Shown in pieces: positions 1 through 10,945 of a stretch of 64,000 nucleotides of DNA. The DNA comes from Lunularia cruciata (lineage: Eukaryota; Streptophyta; Marchantiopsida; Lunulariales; Lunulariaceae). The stretch spans positions 48,551,001 to 48,615,000 of the forward strand of contig OX419755.1 in NCBI GenBank assembly GCA_948567375.1, read 5' to 3'. Made by a program: the position numbers and the translations under genes. Position 1 is the stretch's first letter. Every line of letters starts with the position of its first letter. The notes under the pieces were generated by a model, which saw only the letters and a program-made list of their open reading frames with translations, was not told the DNA's origin and searched no databases.

Positions 1-2329
1 AGCCTAATGAATGACATATTTTGTCCATACTTGGATAAGTCTATTATCGTCTTCTTGGATGATATCTTAGTATATAGTAGCACGATGACAGATTACAAAC
101 AACATCTACAAGAGGTCCTCCAGATTCTAAGACAGAATCAATTGTACGCCAAAATCTCAAAGTGTGAGTTTGGCAAGTCTGAAGTAGACTACTTAGGGCA
201 TAGAGTAAGTGCAGAGGGCATTCAAGTATTGACAGATAAAATAGAGGTCATTCAAAAAGTGGAGTGCCCCCAAAGATCAGACTCAACTTAAGAGCTTCTT
301 GGGGTTGACGGGATTCTATCGTAGATTTCTCAAGGACTTCTCTAAGGTTGCACAGCCTTTAACGGCACTACTTGGCAAGGGGAAGAAGTGGACATGGGGA
401 ACTGCACAAGAGTTGGCCTTTCAAGGATTGTAGGCCGCCTTGCTACATGCACCAATCTTGAAGTGGTATGACCCAAAATGTCCAATCAAGTTGGCTATAG
501 ATGCATCAAGCGTAGCAATAGGAGCAGTCCTACAACAAGAGTGGCATGAAGGATGGCATCCAATTGCATATTTCTCTTGAAAGTTGTTACCGGCAGAGCG
601 CAACTATCACACCATAGAACGAGAAGAGCTGGTCATCATTCTAGCAACCAAGCATTGGAAGCACTACCTGGGCGAGAAGGCATTTGTAGTAGAGACAGAC
701 CACAAACCTCTAGTCTACCTCGAGACGCATAAGGATCTATCTCGTCACCAAATTTGGTGGGCAGAGTGGCGACAATGCTTCAACATGACAATCACCTACG
801 TGGAAGGTAAGAAACAATTGGCAGATGCATTCACTCGTATGCCAATGGCCAACAACTTGGTGGCAGAGGTTAAGATTAACCTTGAATTCTGGCAAGAGAT
901 TCTAGCTGCTACAAAAACTGATCCACAGATTGTAGAAGCACAATCGTCCAAAGGTGTCATCAGCATCCAAGGACTCACCTTTCGGGATGGCAGATTATGG
1001 ATCCCAAATGTCCCAGACTTACGCACCACCATTCTAGCGGAATGTCATGATTCGGCCATTGCAGCTCATGTTGGAGTAGACAAGACCTTGGATGTAGTCA
1101 AGTGCCATTACTATTGGCCCAAGATGAGCAACAGCATGATGGACTATGTGCATAGCTGCCTACTTTGTCAACAGAACAAAGCTTCTAATCAAGCTCATGT
1201 AGGGCTCCTTCAACCTCTCTCCACTCCTACCCAACATTGGGAACAAGTGAGTGTGGATCTCGTCTGCAAATTACCCAAGACCACCTCAGTGTTTGACTCC
1301 ATTGTGGTCTTTGTGGACTGGCTCAGCAAAATGATTCATGTACGCCCTACCACCAAGGAGGTGACCGCTCCACAACTAGCTCAACTATACTTAGATGCAG
1401 TTTTTGCTCACCATGGCTTGTCTAGAGTACTCATCATCGATAGAGGCACCCAATTCACCAGTTTGTTTTGGTGAACACTCTTTGGTTTCTTCAAAACCAA
1501 GTTGGCCATGTCTATAGCTTACCACCCACAAACAGATGGCCAAACAGAGCGGGCTAATTGCACGATTGAAGACATGTTACGTGGCTTCACCTTAGAAGAG
1601 CAAGAGAGGTGGGACACCCTACTACCGTTGGTGGATTTTGCTTACAATAATTCAGTGAATGCCTCCACTCAGGTCACTCCGTTCTTCCTCATGTATGGTG
1701 AGCATCCCTTCACAACTTCTAGCTTGATGAAGATCCGTCCAGTGACTACCAAGGTTGATGCAGTCAACACATTTGTTTCTAGAATCCAACAAGGTGTGGA
1801 AAGCGCCAAGCACAGGTTACAAATTGCACAAAATTGACAAAAGCAGTATGTTGATGCACACCGTAGGCACATGGAGTTCAATGTTGGGGATCAAGTGTGG
1901 CTATCAACAACCAACCTCACATTAGTTGGATCTCGTAAGCTCAGACCTCGTTTTATTGGGCCTTTCTTGATTCTTTGTTGCATCGGCGCTGTGGCCTATC
2001 ACCTTGAGCTACCACCACACATGAAGATCCATCCAGTGTTCCATGTCTCCCTACTATGTAGATATGCTCCCTGATCAGGCCAAGGTCCTTCCACACAGGA
2101 CATTCGACCTTGTCTGACACTCATTGATGGCATAGAGGAATATGAAGTGGAACGGATTCTCCAAAAACAAATGCGTGGTACTCGCCATCCGCGGGTGGAA
2201 TATCTAGTACAATGGAAAGGTTACCTCCTCTATGAAGCAACCTGGGAACTCGCTGCCAATTTGGCACATGCACCGGTGTTGGTGCAAGCATTTGAGCAAC
2301 AATTGCGCAACGAGGACGTTGCGTCTTAA
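1..2329 (+). pseudogene. Element A pol remnant (RT, RNase H, integrase, chromodomain)
   Basis: This is the C-terminal two thirds of a Ty3/gypsy polyprotein, which copies and integrates the element. RT shows FLDDILVYS near 50-75 and the thumb motif YLGHRVS near 190-210. RNase H shows KLAIDASS (about 490) and TDHKPL (about 700). Integrase shows the CLLCQQNK half of its zinc site (about 1160) and the DDE residues in SVDLVCKLP (1250), IDRGTQF (1436) and HPQTDGQTE (1525). A chromodomain follows at 2135-2329 (EYEVERIL, YLVQWKGY, ATWE). It is not functional: there is a frameshift near 260-290 and stops near 430, 580, 1472, 1836 and 2072. Family order and motifs make the identity near certain. Confidence 0.9.
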
Positions 2330-2340
2330 AAGGAGGGAGG
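2326..2340 (+). promoter_or_regulatory. Polypurine tract of element A
   Basis: An uninterrupted purine run (AAAAGGAGGGAGG) sits two bases before the LTR start TGTAATAC. It is placed as expected for the plus-strand DNA synthesis primer of an LTR retrotransposon. Confidence 0.75.
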
Positions 2341-2342
2341 TC

Positions 2343-3083
2343 TGTAATACCAAGGGTTAGCCATATGATCTAGATGTGAAATTTGGTTTGGTAACTTCTA
2401 GAATTATGTTATAAATGATGGTCAAAATAGATCAGATAGTAGTATCACCAAAAGAGTACTTCTTCTAATAGGGCAAAAACCAAAATAGACTTGAGAACCT
2501 TAGAACCAATAGCTAGACATATGATTTAAAGGTGAGAATTGGTTTGGTAACATCTGGAAGGATGTTACACATGATGGACAAAACAGATCAGAAAGAGGTA
2601 TCACCAAAAGGGGACTTCTACTAATAGAGTAGGAACCGAAATATGCTTGAAATCTTTGAAGGCAATTTCGGAGGCCTAAACGGATGAATTAGGCCTTGAA
2701 AATGTGCAAAATTCCCCCCCCCCCCAAACAGAGGAAAGGCTGGCCTTCCCTCCCCCTTGCTTTGTCTTGTCGAGAGCTTTCCAATGGTACCTTACGTGAT
2801 TTTGAGATTCTTACAAGAAGATTCCCTAAAAGATTCCCTCCGGTCAAAGCTTGTTTGACCAACCAGACAGGACCTAGACCAGACAGGTCACCCATCCAAG
2901 TAAGTAATCCAAGGGTGGAGCTTGCTGACATGTCACCTATCTGTGTCCCTAATCCTATGGTGGAGCTTCCTTGGAGGAGATCCTCTTTGTCTATATAATA
3001 AAGAGAAGGTGCTCCCTTGGGGCATCGAATGTTTGAGTGTGCAATCTGTATTTTCTCTCTTCTCTTGTCCTCGGTGTATTACA
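2343..3083 (+). repeat. 3' LTR of element A (741 bp)
   Basis: It starts TGTAATAC after the polypurine tract and ends ATTACA, giving the inverted terminal bases TG...CA. It matches 16689-17428 (reverse complement) and 14538-15131. A TATA box (CTATATAATA, about 2990-2999) lies near the 3' end as in plant LTR promoters. The U3 part contains an imperfect internal tandem duplication with a period of about 156 bp (the word CATATG recurs at 2362 and 2518). A run of eleven C residues lies near 2716. The right flank is element D. Confidence 0.88.
2356..2670 (+). repeat. Internal tandem duplication in A/B-family LTR
   Basis: Two imperfect copies of about 156 bp lie side by side in U3. Both contain CATATGAT, TTGGTTTGGTAAC, a TAACATC/GATGTTA-like inverted pair, TATCACCAAAAG and ACTTCTWCTAATAG. 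The same doubled structure is present in the LTRs at 14538 and 16689, so the duplication predates these insertions. Confidence 0.75.
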
Positions 3084-4060
3084 CCTGCTGCACAAATTGA
3101 TTTGCATGTTGTTGCAATGCCTCTTCTAAAATCCACAATGGAACATCCAAGGTAGATGGAACAATCCCAATTGTACTCTAAATCCAAGTGATCTCCTCTA
3201 GTACTGGAATCTCCTCTGTATGGGTGTTCCTCTCCAATAAATCACCAAGACAAGTAACATAACCATTGAAAGCTAAAACTGATTTTGCCATGGTCCTTGA
3301 CTATAGTGAGCCAAGACTACCACTAATGAAGCGTATTGGTAAGTGACATACTTGTCACTCACCAGATGGCCAACCTGGTCTATAGGAGGTTGTCTCCTTC
3401 CAATAGTCAATATTGAAACCCATGGGATATAACACTACTCCTCCAACTAACACATCATATGACTCAACTAATATTGCAATGGCTTGAGCTCTCACCATAA
3501 AGCTATCAGTCAAATAATTAGGCTGAATCTGAACAACAAGCTCTCCACATATGATGTACTATGTAGAACGACCACCTAGAGATGTCTGGATCTAAAATAG
3601 ACACCTCTCCACATTGGTCTTCCATAACTCCACACCAACAACTAAAGCCTTTCCCAACATAAGGGGTTGTGCACCAAAGTCTAGTAAGACCCTCTACGGT
3701 GTATAGATCTTCCTTGAAGGTATCACCAAGCAAAAAATACCCCTTTGGTTATCCAATAGGACAACTATGGGTGTAAACTATGCTCGCTCAAAGGTCGGTC
3801 TAGTTGGTAACTCCTCCAATCTAGTCGTTGTTGCCATAAACCATTGGTTGCTAAGCAAATCCCATGCTATTCAACCAAGTCAACTCCACTATCAACCACC
3901 TCTGCTCTAGTAATAGGGACCACATCATCCCTACTCCCACAAAGTGTGGCAGCCAATTGGAACACTAGGGCTGGATCAACTCCCAATGTAAACATGTCAT
4001 TGGCTAAGAATAATGGAAAGTGTATAATGAACTGAGCCGCTCCTAACATTGAGCTAGACT
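3084..4060 (-). pseudogene. Element D conserved block upstream of the methyltransferase position
   Basis: I do not recognise this protein block, but it is shared with D2 on the opposite strand. D reads AQFIIHFPLF (about 4040), GICLATNGLW (about 3850) and CGEVSILDPDI (about 3600), then YDVLVGG (about 3450) and LERNTH (about 3225). D2 has AQLIIHFLLF, GICLATNGLW, CGEVSILDPKI, YDVLVGG-like and comparable words in the same order. It lies after the gag zinc knuckle and before the methyltransferase-like domain of D2, so it may contain the protease or a methyltransferase leader domain. Several stops and frameshifts show it is dead. The ends are set by element A (3084) and by the last clear match. Confidence 0.6.
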
Positions 4061-4389
4061 CAATTTATGTAGTAATACGTGGCTGATTAGTAGGTAGTCC
4101 ATCATGCATCCCATCACCACCTACTACACTTGCACTAGGACATCTAGGAGCCATGGATGTTGTTTGTAATGCCTCAAAGAGTGTAAAAAACTAGGGAAGT
4201 CTAACATGTCTACTAGCCTCTCCTCTTTGTGGGTCCAACTCCAATGATGCTCCTCTAGGCTCTAGAGCACATACAACACTCCTAGTCTCTATAGGAATAG
4301 GTCAAAGCATTGGTCACTAGTGTGACTAAATTTGTGGCAATGCTCATACTATCTCTATGATGGTTGTGATGCACTAGAGGTATCAGGTC

Positions 4390-5450
4390 TGCTGCCTTGA
4401 GTGCACTCTCTCCTATAGTGAGGTCCACCACAAGTCCAACAAGCAACACTACCACTCATTGGTTGTTGTTGATCCAAAAATGAAGGTGAGGGTCTAGCCA
4501 TAGTAGGCTCTCCACTCACTCCATAGGATCTGGGTTGTCCACTTGGTCCTCAAAAACTAACATGGAATGGTGCATTCTATTGCACTCTAGAAAAAGTAAT
4601 AATTGTGGCTGAGGTCTCTCTACCTAATCCAAATGTCACCACTCTCTCCTCCACCATGTTGAGCTCAATACGCTTAGCCAAACCAAAGACCACTACCAAA
4701 GTGGGTGAAGTAGCCTATAACAACATAGCATCACGTACTCTACATTGCAACTCCCTGTCCAGTATCTCATACCAAAACTAGACTGCTTGGGCCTCAATAA
4801 CTCCATGAGTAAAATTGATCAACCATCTCATGCAAGTGTTTGCCTTGCATAGGCTCTCTCCAGCCTTCCGTTGGAACTCTTGCAAGCTCCTCAACTTGTT
4901 AGTCCACGATCCTTTGTAGTTATGCCTCAAACACTAGAAGAACGCCACCATGGAGTGAAATCCCAATGTTGCACTACCTCTTATAGTAGTACCTTCACTT
5001 GTAGTAGCACCATCTCTAAGAGATCCACTAACACTACTAGAGCTATAACTCATGGGTATTGTCAATCTATCCTTAGAAATCAAGCCTGAAGTGATAGAGA
5101 TATAGTTCATAGACCAATATTGTCTCCATAGCTCAATCTCCTCCAAGGGAGCTCTCCTAAACTCATGGTAGTCTTCCATCATTTGACCTTCCAAGTGCTA
5201 AAATAACTCCTTCCATGCCATGAAGGGTGTGAAAAAATTCAAGTTTTGCATCTACTCCAGATCACACCAACTATTGAACTCTTAGATGAAGTCATCCAAC
5301 TCAATGGTACCCACTTTACCAAAGTAACACATGGGGCCTTTGGAAGCCCCATAAATCTCATCCATGTCCCACAACAACAATGCGGACACACCAAGTGCAC
5401 TCTCAACTGAGTCAGCTCTTGCATCAAACTCCAACTCAGAGTCAATCTCT
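4390..5450 (-). pseudogene. Element D gag remnant with zinc knuckle
   Basis: Minus-strand translation gives a Ty3/gypsy gag core: FNSWCDLE, NLNFFTPFMAWKELF and HLEGQMMEDYHEFRRAP between about 5300 and 5150, then IELWRQYW. A zinc knuckle CWTCGGPHYRREC follows near 4470-4425 (C-x2-C-x3-H-x4-C). Gag forms the virus-like particle and packages RNA. Scattered stops interrupt it (for example after LDDFI and KELF). Assignment as gag rests on the WKELFQHLEG-like core and the downstream knuckle. Confidence 0.65.
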
Positions 5451-5482
5451 TCCCTCATTGGGACCTAAGACATAGGCTGATA

Positions 5483-5785
5483 CCAAGCACCACTCTGAGT
5501 AAACCCAATGCATATTGCAATACTATCTCTTCTAGAATTCCCAAAGAACTCCATTGTGACAAAGTAACCAAAAATTACAACACGCAACTGTAACCACCAC
5601 AAGTACCCCACCAAGTGCCAACACCATCAAGTGCCAAAGTACCTACCAAACGTCACCCACTAATGTAACTCTAACTATGAAAAATATACTAGAGGAAAGT
5701 GCAACCTATAACTTGCCATCACAACATGCACTCTCACGATCTACAAGTCATCACTTCCTACCTCATTGAAGAGAAAAATAAGTAG
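5483..5785 (-). repeat. Probable 5' LTR and primer site of element D
   Basis: Upstream of the D gag the minus strand reads TGGTATCAGCC, close to the initiator tRNA-Met primer site TGGTATCAGAGC (about 5480-5490). The roughly 290 bp above it up to the junction with element B at about 5785 would then be LTR. No second copy is available here to fix the ends, and it does not resemble the D2 LTR at 40907. The boundary with B is where similarity to the element A integrase stops (after QIAQN). Confidence 0.4.
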
Positions 5786-5992
5786 TCCGATTGGTCATCA
5801 CTCCAACTTCACTACCAAGATTTTGGGCAATTTGTACCTTGTGTTTGGTGTGCTCCACCCCCTTTTGGATTCTCGAAACAAAAGTGTTGATATTTTCCAC
5901 TTTGGTAGCCACCGGATGGATCTTCATCAAGCTTGAAGGTGTGAAAGGATACTTTCCATACATGAGGAAGAACGGTGTGACTTGTGTGGAGG
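5786..5992 (-). pseudogene. Element B integrase, distal fragment
   Basis: The minus strand reads ASTQVTPFFLMYGKYPF, SSLMKIHPV, VSRIQKGVEHTKHKVQIAQN. This matches the integrase C-terminal part of element A (1655-1835) almost word for word. It continues the reading of the fragment at 11646 once element C is removed, and ends abruptly at element D. It is a broken piece, not a gene. Confidence 0.85.
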
Positions 5993-5997
5993 CATTC
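5993..5997. repeat. Left target-site duplication of element C (CATTC)
   Basis: CATTC directly precedes the LTR start at 5998 and is repeated at 11641-11645 directly after the other LTR. This is the 5-bp duplication expected of Ty3/gypsy integration, and it proves that element C is one insertion event. Confidence 0.93.
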
Positions 5998-6420
5998 TGT
6001 AAAAGACCAAAACCGAGGAGAGAAATAGGAGAATGGAAGCTCACATTGGGACACTTGAATGAGGGAAAACTCCGAATGCTTAGCATGAGCTTCGGCCTTG
6101 GTATTTATAGGTAGCATACAAGACCCTTGAAGCTTCTCAAGAAGTTTCCTTGAGCCACTTTCTTGGAGTGCAAGCCAAGTTAACTAGGAAGCTTCTCAAG
6201 AAGCTTCCTTCTAGAAGCCGCCTACTTGGCGTGCAAGCTAAGCTAGTTAGAAGCTTCTAGAAGCTTCCTTCTAGAAGCTACCTACTTAGGGCGCAAGTTA
6301 ACTAGTTGGGAAGCTTCCTAAGAAGCTTCTTAGATGCTTCTAAAATATTCTAGGCTATTTTGTCTTATTCTTTACTTCGTAAGCCCAACTAACTTCGTCA
6401 CTAAACTCCATATTGTTACA
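5998..6420 (-). repeat. 3' LTR of element C (423 bp)
   Basis: The plus-strand ends are TGTAAAAGAC and TTGTTACA. It is almost identical to 11217-11640. On the minus strand a TATA box CTATAAATAC lies at 6110-6101. Upstream of it in U3 (plus coordinates about 6128-6345) are four clusters of alternating GAA and TTC triplets. Being at the low-coordinate end of a minus-strand element, this is the 3' LTR. Confidence 0.95.
6128..6345 (-). promoter_or_regulatory. Heat-shock-element clusters in element C 3' LTR
   Basis: Four clusters of GAA/TTC triplets lie in U3. The clearest is 6250-6267, which reads GAAGCTTCTAGAAGCTTC: four units in perfect 5-bp phase with alternating orientation, the canonical heat-shock-factor site. 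A further TTCTAGAA follows at 6269-6276. Other clusters lie at about 6129-6148, 6188-6216 and 6310-6330. The sites are 140-200 bp upstream of the TATA box on the minus strand, where promoter elements of an LTR belong. Binding and heat induction are inferred. Confidence 0.6.
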
Positions 6421-9400
6421 TATTCCCCCGCCGCTAGTTGGTGACGTCCTCGTCGCCAGTGAAGCTTCAAATTCCTTGATGGCCATTTGTGCATTCTGGA
6501 GGTGAGAAAGAGGTTCCCATGTAGCATCATGAAGGGGATACCCTTTCCAAAGGACCTTGTACTCCGTATGTTGGTGACGGCCTCGTTGAATATGGCGACG
6601 CACAAGGATACAATCAACTTCGTACTCCTCATGATCATTGATAGGGACAGGAAGAGGAGGAGGTTGGACTTGAGAGGAAAAGGAAGAAGGGTTAGGAACA
6701 AAGGGTCTCAACTTGGAAATATGAAAGACAGGATGGATACGCATGTGACAAGGTAAGGCAAGACGATAAGCAACAGGAGAGATAATGTGGGTGATATCAA
6801 AGGGTCCTATCCAATTAGGAGCAAGTTTACGAACTTGGGTATCAAGTGGGAGAGGGAGGTTACTAGAGGATAGCATGACTTTATCACCAACTTCAAAGGT
6901 GAGATCACGACGATGATGGTCTGCATATTGTTTTTGGTGATTCTGAGCAACAAGGAGGTTAGATTTGGCTTGTTGGAGAGATTGGGATATAGTGGTCAAG
7001 AATGTAGAAGTATGAGGAACCTGAGAGGGAGAGGGAGCAAGAAGAGAATCTGGAACAAGCGGATCTTGGCCAAAATTGAGAAAGAAGGGAGAAAATACAG
7101 TGCTTGCCTATTTGGAATTGTTGTAGGCAAATTCTGCAGCTGCAAGACATTCATCCCAGTTGGTATGGTGGACATTGACAAAGGCCGCAACATATCCTCC
7201 AATGTACAATTGGCGCGTTTGGTTTGTCTATCAGTTTGAGGATGATAGGCCGTGGACAAAGCAAGCTTGGTGCCGAGTATCTGGAAGAGTGCTTGCCAAA
7301 ACTTCCCGGTAAATCGAGGATCACGGTCGGAGATGAGTACACGTGGCATCCCATGATGCTTGAAGACATTGTCGAAGTAGATTTGTGCTAAGGTTGGAGC
7401 ATCCACGGTATCACAGGTTGGTGCCAAGTGGATTTGCTTACTAAGCTTATCCACAAACACCACAATTGCGGTGTGTCCTTGTTTTGTCTTTGGCAAGGAT
7501 GTGATGAGATCCAAGCTCACATGCTCCCAACGAGCGGATGGAATGGCGAGTGGTTGAAGGAGTCCACTCGGCTTCTGGTTGTTGGCCTTGTTCCGTTGGC
7601 AACTCTCACATGATCGGACAAAGTCTCGAACATCTTGTGTCATGTTGGGCCACCACCATTGGCGTTGGAGGGTGCCCAAGGTCTTGTCCACTCCCATGTG
7701 ACCAGCTATTGGTAAATCATGGGCTTCTTGAAGGCGCACAAGTCGAAGATCACCTTTGGTTGGAACATAGATCTGGTCTGCATGGAATAAAAGGCCTTCC
7801 TTGAAGGAGAAGGTGTTGTACTCCTTGTCGCGTGCTGTTAGACGACCGTGTACCATTTGGAAGAAGAGATCTTGCTGTAGGGCTAACCGAAACTCGTTAT
7901 GAATCTTGGGATCAATTGACACCGTCGTAATTGCTGTCGCGATGAGAGGAAGAGACTTCAAATCAGGTCGTCGTGATAGAGCATCAGGGATGACATGGAA
8001 CCAACCTGGTTTGTACTCAAGTTTGATGTCGAACAATTGGAGTTGCTCTTCCCATCGATGATGTTGACTCTTCATGTGCTCTAGGTGTAAAGTCTGCAAC
8101 AATGGCTTGTGATCAGTTCGCATGATCACTTGTTTCCCCAAGAGATAATGCCTCCATACCTTGGTGGCATATACCATTGCAAGTTGTTCCCGATCTCAAG
8201 CAGAGTAATTTCTTTCAGCTGTATTTAGTCGGCGAGACACAAATGCAATAGGATGTAGTCCATTTGGAAATTCTTGTTGCAACACAGCTCCAATTGCAAA
8301 GTTAGAAGCATCAAAATCAACCACACAAGGTAGTTGAGGATCATATGGTTGAAGAATGGATCTTGAAGACACCATATGCTTTAACTTCTGGAATGCTTCT
8401 TCATGCTTGGTGGTCCATTGGAAGCTCGAGTTCTTTCCCAAGAGGTCAGTCAATGGTTCAGCCACGTGAGCATAATAGTGGATGAACCGTCGGTAAAAAC
8501 TGGCCAATCCGTTGAACGCTCGTACTTCGGTAGCATCCTTCGGAGTAGGCCAATCAGTAATGGCCTTGATCTTCTCTTCTTCCATCTTGATCCCCTCTGA
8601 TGAGATCTTATGACCCAAGAAGGTAACCTCCTTTTGCCAAAAAACACACTTTGACTTCTTGCAGTAAAATTTCCATTGTCGTAGTCGTCCTAGGACTTCT
8701 CGCACATGATTCATGTGTTCTGCCTCTGTCCTACTATAGATTAAGATATCATCTAAGAACACTACCACAGACTGATCCAATAGCCCCTCCAACACCCGAT
8801 GCATCTGATCCATGAAGACTGCTGGAGCATTAGTGAGTCCGAAAGGTAGAACTCTCCACTCAAAATGTCCATACCTTGTACGAAAGGCAGTCTTTTTCAC
8901 GTCCTCTCCTTCTATAGGAATTTGCCAATAGCCGCTACAAAGATCTAGCTTGGAAAAGTATCGTGCTCCACTTAATTGATCAAGCAAGTCATTGATCCGA
9001 GGCAAGGGATATGCATTCTTCACGGTTTGCTTATTGAGCCCACGGTAATCAATACAGAAACAAAGTCCTACATCCTTCTTTGGAACAAATAGTACTGGTG
9101 CTCCCCAAGGAGAGGTACTATGTCGTATGAAATCCTTCTCCAACAACTCTGTAAGTGTTGTTCGCAACTCCTCTAACTCCTTTGGTGAGAGCCGATAGAT
9201 TGGTCTACTCATTGGAGTACTCCCTGGCAATAACTCGATCTTGAAGGGCATACCTCGATCAGAGGGTAATCTCTTTGGTAGATCATCCGGAAACACATCT
9301 GCAAACTCTTGAACTATCCGATCAACCGTCGCTTGATGTGGCACTTGGCCTTCCTCAGATTGTTCTTGTGCAATCGGCTTGATCCACACTGCGAATACAG

Positions 9401-10019
9401 ACTTATCTTCCTCCAAAGCTTGCTCTATGGCTGCTTCATTAACAAACTTCCCTTCTAGGGACTCATCTCTCTTCCGCGTTTGCTCCATGGTTGCCTTCCT
9501 GGCAAACTTCCCATCTTGGGACTCATCTCCCTTCCAGATTCGCTCTATGGCTACCTTCTCGACAAACTTCCCATCTTGGGACTGACTATTCTTAGGTGTC
9601 TTACTCAGAGGTGCCAGACAACCTAATCGGAAATTCTTACCTTGGTGTTGTACTTGAATTTGGTGTTGGGTCCAATCAAATTGAACCTTATGACATTCAA
9701 GCCAAGGTAGACCCAGAATGATATCATAGTGTAGAGGTGCCACTACAAACCTCATACACTCCAAATACTCCTTCCCAATCTTGAAGGTAACAGGATGCAA
9801 GGTGCGGAATGCAGAACCCTTTCTACCATCCGCCATCATCAAACTACTTCCAATCACTGGCTTGATAGGAATACCCAACTCCTTTGCTACTTGCATAGAC
9901 ATGCAATTCTCTGAACTTCCAGAATCAACCAAAATTTTACAACCCCGATTAGATATCATACCTTGCAAGTGAAGCAAACTTGCATAGGTCGAGCCTTCAA
10001 TCCCATTGGAACTAATCAA
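6355..10019 (-). pseudogene. Element C pol: protease, RT, RNase H, integrase, chromodomain
   Basis: Minus-strand polyprotein of a chromovirus. Protease shows [11 protein letters not shown] near 9930. RT shows [16 protein letters not shown] near 8950 and the catalytic [12 protein letters not shown] near 8760. RNase H shows [15 protein letters not shown] and RTDHKPLLQ. Integrase has a zinc site (HDLPIAGHMG, CESCQRNK), then SLDLITSLP, ISDRDPRFTG and AYHPQTDRQT for the DDE triad. A chromodomain (EYEVDCILV, YKVLWKGYP, ATWEP) lies at about 6620-6460. Lesions seen: one in-frame TGA at 8196-8198 and a frameshift near 7185 inside integrase, after LEDMLRP. Otherwise it is open. The listed start is not certified; the frame is already open upstream through an overlap with gag. 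Confidence 0.92.
6421..6437 (-). promoter_or_regulatory. Polypurine tract of element C
   Basis: On the minus strand GCGGCGGGGGAATA runs directly into the 3' LTR start TGTAACAA. It is the plus-strand primer position of this element. Confidence 0.75.
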
Positions 10020-10039
10020 GCTCCCAGTAGGCGGCTCAA

Positions 10040-10945
10040 AATCTCCTACTGGGATTCCTCGTTTCCCTGATCATTCCGCTCCACAACCTCCACTTGGGCA
10101 ACTTGTTGAGGTCATCCATTCTTGAGTGGACATTCAGCAATGCGATGCCCCAACTGGCGACAATAAAAACAACCTCCATTTTGTCGTAATCTTTCTCTAT
10201 CTGCTGTGCCAAGTGGTCTTCGTTGGATAGCATCAATCTCCATTGGTACCGGTTCTTCCACTCGTGGTACTGGTGGGTTTTGTGTAGGTCGAGTTCAAGA
10301 CCAAGTTGTTGCAACTAAGGAATCAAAACGCTCAGCCAATTGCATGGCTTGTTCTACATTCTGTGGCTCTTGCATGGTCACCTCCAATCTGGTTTGTGAC
10401 TTCAATCCTCGCACAAATCGATCCAGAACTTCACTTTCTTGGATATCTGGAATTTGCATGATGATATTTTGAAATTGTGTGATGTAGCTTCTCACTGAGC
10501 CAATCTGCCTCAACTCCACCAATTTATCTCGTGCAACTCGGGTGGCATTTATAGTCTGAAATCGACCAAGTATTGCATCCTTGAATTCTGCCCATGTAAA
10601 AATTGGTGTAACAATTTGTCGTTCAGCTCTTTCTACTCGGAATCGCCACCAAAGTTTTGCCACTCCATCCAATTGGCTAGAAGCCAAGAGAATTTGTTTC
10701 CGCTCGTCTTGAAGATTGGTGGCTTCAAAGTAACGTTCACAGTCAAACACAAAATTCTCCACTATGCCTGGAAGATTCTTGCCTTCAAACACCTTGGGTT
10801 TTGGAAATCGAATGCGATCTTCTCCATCTCGAACTGGCGCTCTGTCTATCTGTTCTCGTCGTTGCTGGTCTCGTTCATCCAACAATCGAGTAAGATGCTC
10901 GATTTGTTGTTGCATTGCAAGGATAACATCCGGTATTGCCGCCAT
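10040..10945 (-). pseudogene. Element C gag with CCHC zinc knuckle
   Basis: The minus-strand reading starts MAAIPDVILAMQQQIEHL at 10945 and gives a chromovirus gag: RFPKPKVFEGK, LWWRFRVERAE, FTWAEFKDAIL and VRSYITQFQNI. A knuckle CFYCRQLGHRIAEC (C-x2-C-x4-H-x4-C) lies near 10180-10140. The frame is open to a TGA at 10295-10297, continues in the same frame to a TGA at 10112-10114, and ends at a TAG at 10046. The first two stops could each be a mutated CGA arginine codon. Pol continues in another frame, so either frameshifting or a late indel separates gag and pol. Confidence 0.85.

Larger units (their letters stand above)
1..3083 (+). mobile_element. Element A: Ty3/gypsy chromovirus, 3' part with 3' LTR
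   Basis: The window opens inside the pol gene of a plus-strand Ty3/gypsy element. Reverse transcriptase, RNase H, integrase and a chromodomain follow in order, then a polypurine tract and a 3' LTR at 2343-3083. The 5' half lies outside the window. The LTR has the same family sequence as the 5' LTR of element B (16689-17428) and the solo LTR (14538-15131). Its right flank (3084 on) is element D read on the minus strand, so A is inferred to have inserted into D. The target duplication cannot be checked because the left end is missing. Confidence 0.9.
3084..5785 (-). mobile_element. Element D: Ty3/gypsy of the methyltransferase/PHD family, 5' part
   Basis: Read on the minus strand this holds a PBS-like site near 5483-5495, gag (about 5450-4390), a zinc knuckle and a long conserved block down to 3084, where it is cut by element A. 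The conserved block matches the plus-strand copy D2 (34540-36260) over more than 1 kb. D lies between the interrupted integrase of element B (5786 on) and element A, so it is inferred to have inserted into B and then received A. Its methyltransferase, RT and integrase portions would lie on the far side of A, outside the window. Confidence 0.7.

Noticed and set aside
2706-2720. C-rich run as a regulatory or telomere-like tract
   Set aside because: It is a simple homopolymer expansion inside the A LTR; the B and solo LTRs have only short C runs there.
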